Origin: Armatimonadota bacterium
Lineage (GTDB): Bacteria > Armatimonadota > UBA5829
Assembly: GCA_023398345.1 (NCBI GenBank)
Contig: JAEWSK010000058.1
Location: 1-5,465, forward strand
Direction: 5' to 3'
Length of the DNA: 5,465 bases
The notes beneath the pieces were generated by a model. That model did not search any database. It saw only the letters and a list, made by a program, of their open reading frames with translations, and was not told the origin of the DNA. Made by a program: the position numbers and the translations under genes. Each line of letters starts with the position of its first letter. The stretch's first letter is position 1. Below, one piece after another: positions 1-4,258 of this stretch.

Positions 1-236
1 TTGATAAGGTGCGGGATTTCCATTCGACACGGCGGACACCACGTCGCCCAAATGTCGAGAAGAACAACTTTGCCCGGCTTCTTAAAGCAGTCCTTAAGAG
101 TGAACGATTTCCCGTCTAGTGTCGGAACAGTAAAATTCGGAGCCTTTGTTCCAGCGCGCAAGTTTGCAATAACGGCCGAGCTTACAAGCGCCACCAACAA
201 AATCAGCAATACGAATGTCAATGATCTCGATTTCAC
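1..236 (-). CDS. TlpA/ResA-type thioredoxin-like protein, N-terminal part (cut by window edge)
   Basis: Translating the minus strand from a GTG at 236 gives 78 residues that run off the left edge. Residues 5-24 form a hydrophobic export signal or membrane anchor with no lipobox cysteine. Next comes the AP.F.....G...L.D pattern of the peroxiredoxin/TlpA/ResA group (A32-P33-N34-F35, D41-G42-K43), then V57-V58-L59-L60-D61-I62-W63-A64-T65-W66-C67-P68-P69-C70-R71, the WCxxC active site of thioredoxin folds. In this family the CxxC pair reduces or exchanges disulfides outside the cytoplasm, for example in cytochrome c maturation. GTG 236 is preferred because AAAGGA (251-246) lies 9 nt upstream; an in-frame TTG at 242 is only 3 nt from that site. 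No ATG start exists in this frame. The gene is divergent from the propeller gene at 412. The exact substrate and the C-terminus cannot be seen. Confidence 0.88.
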   Translation of the reverse strand, partial: MKSRSLTFVLLILLVALVSSAVIANLRAGTKAPNFTVPTLDGKSFTLKDCFKKPGKVVLLDIWATWCPPCRMEIPHLI

Positions 237-308
237 GTTCAACCATCCTTTCTTGCACAAATGCACACAAAGCAAGATTGCCCAATGCGCGCACTTATCA
301 CACGCGCC

Positions 309-350
309 ACGTCAACCGAACTGACGTATTGTATGAATTCGACGTCAACC
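309..350. repeat. Two 9-bp direct repeats in the divergent intergenic region
   Basis: ACGTCAACC occurs at 309-317 and again at 342-350, start to start 33 bp, about three helical turns. The pair lies in the 175-bp region between the divergent thioredoxin and propeller genes, upstream of the promoter candidate for the latter. The spacing would suit a dimeric regulator binding one DNA face, but the repeats are short and could be chance. Confidence 0.3.
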
Positions 351-368
351 TTTGCATTCCTTTGTGCG

Positions 369-397
369 TTGACAATTACATGCACTGGTGTTATTCT
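369..397 (+). promoter_or_regulatory. Candidate sigma-70-type promoter for the propeller gene
   Basis: A perfect -35 hexamer TTGACA (369-374) is followed after exactly 17 nt by TATTCT (392-397), a 4/6 match to the -10 consensus. Transcription would begin near 403-405, only about 8 nt before the ATG at 412. That would exclude the GAGG (398-401) that otherwise looks like the Shine-Dalgarno. So either the mRNA is nearly leaderless or this promoter is not the one used. Confidence 0.4.
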
Positions 398-411
398 GAG
401 GCCCTACTTCT

Positions 412-1581
412 ATGTTCAGAGCAAACCCTACTCTACGATGCATTGCCGTATTAATCTCACTGCTGGGTGCATTCCTAATCGGTGCCGCAATTCTGCGCGC
501 CAACCTCAGCAGCCCAATCATTACAGATGGCAAAGCACCGACTGTAAAAATCTCATGGAGCATCCCGGCATCCGGCGTAAGATCCGTGACAAGCTCAGGT
601 AACAACATTTGCACAGTCTCAAAAGACGGGAAAGTGGTCTGTTATGACTCGTCTGGAAAGCAACTTTTCGCCTCGATTGTGCAGAACGCAACAGAGGCCG
701 TTATATCGCCGGACGCAAGTTTCGCTCTGGCCTACTCAAAACGCGACCGGGCAAATCCGCATTTGATTTTTCTTGACTCGAACGGCAACACCGAGTGGAA
801 AATGGACGTCGCCGGATCTGTGTGGTCGGCTGACGCGGCAAAATGCGACAGAGGGGCATGCTTTGCGGTGGGAACCGGCAGCAGGCATGTGTATTTGGTA
901 ACTGTCGGCCATCGCACAAAGCGCTACCGCAGATGGAGAGCGCCCGGCGTAGTCACTTCGGTTGCATTCTCTCCGAGCGGAAAGCACATATTTTCCGGCA
1001 CATGGCAGGACTCCACGATAAGGCGAAGTAACGTCACTGGACGAGTCGAATTGCGCGTCAATGCCGATCAGTCAGATTTGCAAAACGTGCAGCCGATGCG
1101 CAATACACATAGGCTTTTCGTTCGATCAACGGCAAATAAAGCCGAAGCAAACAGCGAAGCAATGCTTTTGAAGTCCGACGGGTCAGAACTTAGCAAATTC
1201 ACCTTAAACGCCACTGAATCGACGCTTGCAATCGCATCTGTCAGCGGGCGATTTATATGCATTGGCTGCCAAAAGGCTATCCGGCACTCGGCTAAATCGA
1301 TGTCTGAGCGCCATGTTGCGCTATACGACCATAAAGGCAGACTTATATGGGAAAAGGGCTCAATGCTGCTTCAGATGACGCCAATACTTGTGACCGATAA
1401 CGGGTTTGTGCTGATAAAAGATAAAGAAAGCGCGCTTTACTTGGTAAGTCCCGAAGGCGAGATAAAGCAGGTCGGCAAATTGCCAGCGCAGATGCTGGAT
1501 TCATCCACAATGCGAAATGGCTCCGGCGCACTTGCGAAGTGTGCGGACGGCAAGTTTTATAGAATTAGCGTCATAAGATAA
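412..1581 (+). CDS. Membrane-anchored or exported beta-propeller-like protein (WD40/PQQ-like), function unknown
   Basis: The 389-aa product starts with a short basic stretch and one hydrophobic segment (about residues 11-28) without a lipobox, so it is probably an anchored or exported protein facing outward. The rest is beta-rich, with blade-like repeats of the kind in WD40 and PQQ propellers: SKDGKVVCYDSSGK (about 70-84), LIFLDSNGNTEWKMDV (about 118-133), VAFSPSGKHIFSGTWQDS (about 183-200), and VALYDHKGRLIWEKG then LYLVSPEGEIKQVG near the C-terminus. Cysteines occur in close pairs (C67/C77, C145/C150, C283/C286), unusual for a cytoplasmic propeller and compatible with disulfides. The start is well fixed: a stop at 397-399 precedes it in frame and ATG 412 is the first start codon, with GAGG 10 nt upstream. 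Such domains usually act in protein binding or assembly; no catalytic motif is seen. It is divergent from a thioredoxin-like gene that might service its cysteines (inference). Confidence 0.8.
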   Translation: MFRANPTLRCIAVLISLLGAFLIGAAILRANLSSPIITDGKAPTVKISWSIPASGVRSVTSSGNNICTVSKDGKVVCYDSSGKQLFASIVQNATEAVISPDASFALAYSKRDRANPHLIFLDSNGNTEWKMDVAGSVWSADAAKCDRGACFAVGTGSRHVYLVTVGHRTKRYRRWRAPGVVTSVAFSPSGKHIFSGTWQDSTIRRSNVTGRVELRVNADQSDLQNVQPMRNTHRLFVRSTANKAEANSEAMLLKSDGSELSKFTLNATESTLAIASVSGRFICIGCQKAIRHSAKSMSERHVALYDHKGRLIWEKGSMLLQMTPILVTDNGFVLIKDKESALYLVSPEGEIKQVGKLPAQMLDSSTMRNGSGALAKCADGKFYRISVIR

Positions 1582-1582
1582 G

Positions 1583-1617
1583 GATACGGCGGACACGCAT
1601 TGCGCATCCGCCGTATC
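1583..1617. terminator. Perfect 11-bp inverted repeat between convergent genes; possible bidirectional terminator
   Basis: GATACGGCGGA (1583-1593) and TCCGCCGTATC (1607-1617) are exact reverse complements around a 13-nt loop. The hairpin begins 2 nt after the stop of the propeller gene (1581) and lies 24 bp beyond the stop of the convergent LuxR-type gene (1642). No T-run follows on the plus strand; on the minus strand the next bases are moderately T-rich (CTTATCTTAT). The position argues for a shared transcription end or mRNA 3' stabilising hairpin. It lacks the U-tract of a classic intrinsic terminator. Confidence 0.55.
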
Positions 1618-1641
1618 AACGAGACTGGGCTGGGTGTCCGT

Positions 1642-1902
1642 TCAGTGTTCCGCCAGCGATGCCTCCATAGGAACCAATCCTAGTCGGGTCGCGCGACGAA
1701 AAGCCTGAACGCGGTTGGACACCTGGAGCTTGTCATATATGTTGGCCAAATGGAAATCCACAGTTCGCTTGCTGACATACAAAGCATCGGCCACATCCTT
1801 GCTGGACTTGCCCTCGATAACGAGGCACAGAACTTCCAGCTCTCGCTTTGTAAGTCTGACAGAGCGATCGGTGCGGATGTCCGGCAGACCGACAGCCGCC
1901 AT
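1642..1902 (-). CDS. Free-standing LuxR/GerE-type HTH transcriptional regulator
   Basis: The 86-aa product is almost entirely a GerE/LuxR DNA-binding domain: L17-T18-K19-R20-E21-L22-E23-V24-L25, then G31-K32-S33-S34-K35-D36-V37-A38 with the recognition-helix region S44-K45-R46-T47-V48-D49-F50-H51 and the I55-Y56-D57-K58-L59 segment typical of the family. There is no receiver, autoinducer-binding or kinase domain, so it resembles small GerE-like regulators; control by abundance is an inference. The start at 1902 is chosen because AAAGGAG (1915-1909) lies 6 nt upstream. A longer reading from ATG 1941 adds 13 residues, has no good ribosome site, and would begin inside the promoter-like sequence at 1940-1963. 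The gene follows a SigH-like sigma factor gene in the same direction after 164 bp, and probably has its own promoter. Confidence 0.85.
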   Translation of the reverse strand: MAAVGLPDIRTDRSVRLTKRELEVLCLVIEGKSSKDVADALYVSKRTVDFHLANIYDKLQVSNRVQAFRRATRLGLVPMEASLAEH

Positions 1903-1908
1903 ATATCT

Positions 1909-1915
1909 CTCCTTT
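1909..1915 (-). promoter_or_regulatory. Strong Shine-Dalgarno that fixes the start of the LuxR-type gene
   Basis: On the minus strand AAAGGAG (1915-1909) stands 6 nt before ATG 1902-1900. No comparable site serves the upstream in-frame ATGs at 1941 and 1935, so the 86-aa form is favoured over the 99-aa one. Confidence 0.75.
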
Positions 1916-1939
1916 CCCTGCTCGCCGCTCAACATTATC

Positions 1940-1963
1940 ATTCCACTAGCAACACGTTTTCCT
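1940..1963 (-). promoter_or_regulatory. SigH-like promoter candidate upstream of the LuxR-type gene
   Basis: On the minus strand AGGAAAA (1963-1957) is followed after 10 nt by GTGGAAT (1946-1940). The B. subtilis SigH consensus, recalled as RnAGGAwWW - 11 to 12 nt - RnnGAAT, matches both boxes; the spacing is about 1 nt short and the leading R is a T. Transcription would start near 1932, giving a leader of about 30 nt containing the AAAGGAG at 1915-1909. A SigH-like sigma factor is encoded directly upstream. GATAAT at 1939-1934 could instead be a housekeeping -10, but no good -35 precedes it. Confidence 0.4.
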
Positions 1964-2066
1964 TACGAGTTGTTTTAAGAAATTTTGCTGAACTGCCACA
2001 GGGGTAAGAAAAGCCAATTGTTGAAACCTTATATTAGAAAGGAATGAAGTAAGGTGATAGAGGCTG

Positions 2067-2768
2067 TTACTTTATATCGGTAATACCAGGCCAACCGCAG
2101 GGAGAACAAGAGATTTTGCGTTTGATGCGCGCGAGGGCATTATCGACCGACTTCGTCTTGCACTGCAACTCGCAGGCGATTTCGCGATAGCTCTTGCCAA
2201 CTTGATAGCCCGCAAGCACACGCCACTCGAAGTCACTCAACAACCTCCGGAGCATATTCTGCAGACGATTAGTATCCTCTCGACGAAGCACAAGCTCCTC
2301 TGGATCGACTGTTTCGTCCGAAACAAGTATCTCGGCGAGGTTCCACTCGGAGTCATTGTCATCCGAAGGGTATTCTAATGACACGGAGGTATTTAGAGGA
2401 GTCTGTTTTTGCCTCGTTGCAGTTTTTATTGCTGTGATTACATGTCTCTCGATACAAATTCTGGCAAATGAGAGAAATGAGATTTCTTTTTCTGAGCGGT
2501 AGTCAACAATAGCTTGCCACAGACCAATCATTCCGACCTGCAAGAGGTCTTCTTTTTCCGCGCCCATCAAAAAGTAGGATCGAATCTTTGTGCGCACAAG
2601 ACTGCGGTACTTATATAGAAGGTATTCCGAGGCTTGCTCGTCACCGGCCTGAGCAGTACGCACAATGTCCTGATCGGTCAGGGATGCGTAATGCGACTGC
2701 AATAGACTGCGCTCTTCCTGGGCATGGTACTGCACGTCGTTAGCCAACTCAGTCCTCGTGTTCCACAT
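2067..2768 (-). CDS. sigH: SigH (Spo0H)-like RNA polymerase sigma factor
   Basis: The 233-aa product has the layout of the SigH/sigma-30 branch of sigma-70 factors. Region 2 spans about residues 30-120: the stretch R59-T60-K61-I62-R63-S64-Y65-F66-L67-M68-G69-A70, then E73-D74-L75-L76-Q77-V78-G79-M80-I81-G82-L83, and the region 2.4 segment I111-T112-A113-I114-K115-T116-A117-T118-R119-Q120-K121 are nearly the sequence recalled for B. subtilis SigH. Region 4 (about 173-218) ends in an HTH with Y194-R195-E196-I197-A198 and K206-S207-V208-D209-N210-A211-L212-R214-K216-R217-K218. SigH is about 218 aa, so length fits. It directs core polymerase to alternative promoters, in Bacillus for the transition to stationary phase; the role here is unknown. 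Odd: the tail after region 4 holds C221-S-P-C224. The gene overlaps the upstream one by 20 bp; a TTG at 2747 with GAGG 6 nt before it is an alternative start (226 aa). Confidence 0.93.
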   Translation of the reverse strand: MWNTRTELANDVQYHAQEERSLLQSHYASLTDQDIVRTAQAGDEQASEYLLYKYRSLVRTKIRSYFLMGAEKEDLLQVGMIGLWQAIVDYRSEKEISFLSFARICIERHVITAIKTATRQKQTPLNTSVSLEYPSDDNDSEWNLAEILVSDETVDPEELVLRREDTNRLQNMLRRLLSDFEWRVLAGYQVGKSYREIACELQCKTKSVDNALARIKRKISCSPCGWPGITDIK

Positions 2769-3033
2769 CGATCGTTAGCTTAGTAAGCAGCACAGCTGCA
2801 ATACCAACCGCAATTGCTGCAGCCGCTGTCAGTGCGACGGGAAACTCCGCAAGTGTCTTGTCGCCCAACTTGACTTTTAGCGTCTTGGGCTGACCGCCGG
2901 ATACGACTTTCTGCACGTCGCCCAGCATATCAATACACACATCCAACGCAGCATTAACACGCTCGGCAGCATTCACAAGCGCCCTATCTGCACTGCATTC
3001 ACACGTACCGGAATTATCCAGGTCGTTTCCCAT
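2749..3033 (-). CDS. Small DUF4342-like membrane protein, first gene of the sigma factor operon
   Basis: The 94-aa product has a polar N-terminal half with a helical stretch (about 15-45) and three cysteines (C11, C13, C33). Its C-terminal half reads L52-K53-V54-K55-L56-G57-D58-K59-T60-L61-A62-E63-F64-P65, then an alanine-rich hydrophobic helix (about 66-83), then T84-K85-L86-T87-I88-D89-V90-E91. That order (short beta motif with G-x-T-L-x-E-x-P, one hydrophobic helix, TK-x-T-I-x-VE ending) is what I recall for the DUF4342 family, whose function is unknown. It would be a single-span membrane protein. Start: GAGGTGA (3045-3039) ends 5 nt before ATG 3033; an ATG at 3036 and a GTG at 3042 are possible, but the GTG lies inside the ribosome site. 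Its stop overlaps the sigma factor start by 20 bp, indicating co-transcription and possible coupling. A role in controlling the sigma factor is only a guess. Confidence 0.78.
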   Translation of the reverse strand: MGNDLDNSGTCECSADRALVNAAERVNAALDVCIDMLGDVQKVVSGGQPKTLKVKLGDKTLAEFPVALTAAAAIAVGIAAVLLTKLTIDVEHED

Positions 3034-3049
3034 CATACTCACCTCAAGG

Positions 3050-3079
3050 ATTATATAACAAGAAGGCTGTGATTGGCAA
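3050..3079 (-). promoter_or_regulatory. Candidate promoter of the DUF4342-sigma factor operon
   Basis: On the minus strand TTGCCA (3079-3074) and TATAAT (3055-3050) are separated by 18 nt, a 5/6 and a 6/6 match to the housekeeping consensus. The predicted transcription start near 3043 would fall within the Shine-Dalgarno (3045-3039). The overlapping TATATA at 3057-3052 (16-nt spacer) would start about 2 nt earlier and retain it. Confidence 0.5.
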
Positions 3080-3097
3080 GGATGTCAGCTCATCTTT

Positions 3098-3111
3098 TGC
3101 TAATATTAGCA
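3098..3111. promoter_or_regulatory. Perfect 14-bp palindrome, candidate operator
   Basis: TGCTAATATTAGCA at 3098-3111 is an exact palindrome. It occupies the stretch between the -35 area and the extended -10 (3113-3121) of the exported-protein gene, where a bound dimer would block RNA polymerase. It also lies about 20 bp upstream of the -35 of the divergent sigma operon, so one protein could affect both directions. A partial copy (10 of 14 positions, minus strand 2039-2026) occurs between the sigma and LuxR-type genes. Confidence 0.5.
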
Positions 3112-3112
3112 G

Positions 3113-3121
3113 TGATATAAT
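3113..3121 (+). promoter_or_regulatory. Extended -10 promoter for the exported NEW3-like protein gene
   Basis: TGATATAAT (3113-3121) is a perfect TATAAT with the TGn extension. The -35 region at 17 nt (TCTTTT, 3093-3098) is poor, as expected for extended -10 promoters, which can work without it. The start would be near 3128, giving a leader of about 42 nt that contains the AAGGAGG at 3154-3160. Confidence 0.6.
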
Positions 3122-3169
3122 AAAATCAATGCCCTTACATGGCACAACATCATAAGGAGGCCCGTATAC

Positions 3170-4198
3170 ATGAGCATGAGACTGACACGCACAATCATTA
3201 TTACCATAGCAATTATTTGCACATGCACGGCATTGGCGCAATTTTCTTACGCATCAATGGTGACAGTCGATGTCGAAAAAAAGACTTCGACAAGCGACAC
3301 ATCTACGCTCGAACCGACAAAACCACGAGTCAAAGGCGAGCAAGTCGGTATTCTTGTAAAGAGCACCATAGTAGAGCCTCAGTTTTTTACCGTCAAGTTC
3401 GCCGGACTGAAAGATCAAGACTACGACACCTATATAAACTATGAGTTCAAGGGCTTAAAATCTGCAAAGGAGCTCAAAGACGGTGTCCAATATAAAATCG
3501 AAGGCAGTGTAACCGACCCGAACATAATGAGATGCCTATATGCCTTGAAAGAGCGCATTAAGAAGGCAAGCGCTAAGCTTGAGTCTTCGAGCGACGCCGA
3601 AGCAAAGCGCATATACTGGACACTTGGACAGGCTTCCGGTTGGGTTTCGTCGGGTCTTGGCAGAGATCAGGCATGGAGATCGACAAGTATCATCCTTGCG
3701 CCATCCGGCAGAGTCTTAAGCAGCATGACATGGATGACGCGCGAAGATGAGTATGAAACCGCTCGCGCAACAACAAACGCCTGCTGGTTGCTTCAACAGG
3801 CAAGAGACCGTATGTATCGCGTGATTGAGAACCCGACGCTGCGAAACGATGCAGTAATTGCGCTGACTCCTGTAGATTTCACTGCAACTTATTCGACAAA
3901 GAACGGTAAGCCGCACGTCGACGCGAAAGTCACAAACAACTGCAATTTGCCTATAAGCGGCAACATTTCATTTGCATTGCCGCCGGGCTGGAAGACAAAC
4001 GCAAAGCAATTAAAGTTCAATCAACTAAAATCGGGAAATGCTTTTGATGCGTCGTTTGACTTGATTGCGCCACAAAAAACTATCGCACCTAAGAACATTC
4101 CCATAGCGGCAAACGTCACCGTAGCAAGCGATAAAATGACGGCGAGCATGAAGCTAAAAATAGCTGCTCATATGAATGCATCGTTGCAACCAAAATAA
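3170..4198 (+). CDS. Secreted protein with C-terminal NEW3-like beta domain, function unknown
   Basis: The 342-aa product opens with a Sec signal peptide: basic residues R4 and R7, hydrophobic core about 9-22, and cleavage possible after A23 (ALA) or A28 (SYA). The mature N-terminal part (about 55-115) is beta-rich; residues about 118-225 are mostly helical and charged, with tryptophans around the W-T-L-G-Q-A-S-G-W stretch. From about 235 to 335 the pattern VDFTATYSTKNGKPHVDAKV, then N-N-C-N-L-P-I-S-G-N, then L-P-P-G-W (W274) with a closing beta sandwich, resembles the Ig-like NEW3 domain found attached to some glycosidases and cell-surface proteins. No catalytic domain is seen, so an envelope or extracellular binding role is likely, but this is inference. 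AAGGAGG at 3154-3160 is 9 nt before the ATG, a strong ribosome site. The gene is divergent from the sigma operon and shares its promoter region, which includes a palindrome. Confidence 0.82.
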   Translation: MSMRLTRTIIITIAIICTCTALAQFSYASMVTVDVEKKTSTSDTSTLEPTKPRVKGEQVGILVKSTIVEPQFFTVKFAGLKDQDYDTYINYEFKGLKSAKELKDGVQYKIEGSVTDPNIMRCLYALKERIKKASAKLESSSDAEAKRIYWTLGQASGWVSSGLGRDQAWRSTSIILAPSGRVLSSMTWMTREDEYETARATTNACWLLQQARDRMYRVIENPTLRNDAVIALTPVDFTATYSTKNGKPHVDAKVTNNCNLPISGNISFALPPGWKTNAKQLKFNQLKSGNAFDASFDLIAPQKTIAPKNIPIAANVTVASDKMTASMKLKIAAHMNASLQPK

Positions 4199-4207
4199 AT
4201 TGCAAAA

Positions 4208-4241
4208 AGCAAGCTTGATAAGGGCAGTTGCTGGATTTTTT
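4208..4241 (+). terminator. Weak candidate terminator after the exported-protein gene
   Basis: AGCAA (4208-4212) can pair with TTGCT (4228-4232) around a 15-nt loop, and six T's follow at 4236-4241. The stem is only 5 bp and AT-rich, so termination would be inefficient. Read-through into the phosphohexomutase gene at 4259 is possible. Confidence 0.25.
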
Positions 4242-4258
4242 GACTTCGGGGGTTTGCA

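Noticed and set aside
1..324. Plus-strand open frame of 107 codons at the left edge
   Set aside because: It is antisense to the thioredoxin-like gene, whose minus-strand translation has a signal segment and WCPPC motif; the plus frame has no recognisable protein features.
333..602. Plus frame beginning with a hydrophobic, signal-like stretch (MNSTSTFAFLCAL...)
   Set aside because: It has no ribosome site, soon overlaps the propeller gene in another frame and loses any plausible composition. The propeller gene has its own N-terminal hydrophobic segment and a well-fixed start.
29..1596. Shared 11-mer ACGGCGGACAC at 29-39 and 1586-1596
   Set aside because: The first copy encodes the conserved W-C-P-P-C active site and the second is part of a hairpin; no flanking similarity, so coincidence is likely.
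1903..1941. Longer 99-aa form of the LuxR-type protein starting at ATG 1941
   Set aside because: No suitable Shine-Dalgarno precedes it and it would start inside the promoter-like element, while ATG 1902 has AAAGGAG at 6 nt.
2749..3169. Toxin-antitoxin or phage-defence pair as an explanation of the small gene plus downstream gene
   Set aside because: The downstream product is clearly a sigma factor and the small protein matches a DUF4342-like layout; no toxin or nuclease motif is present.
3139..3444. Plus frame of 101 codons overlapping the secreted-protein gene
   Set aside because: It overlaps in another frame, has no ribosome site, and has a composition (many H, R and S) typical of an out-of-frame shadow.
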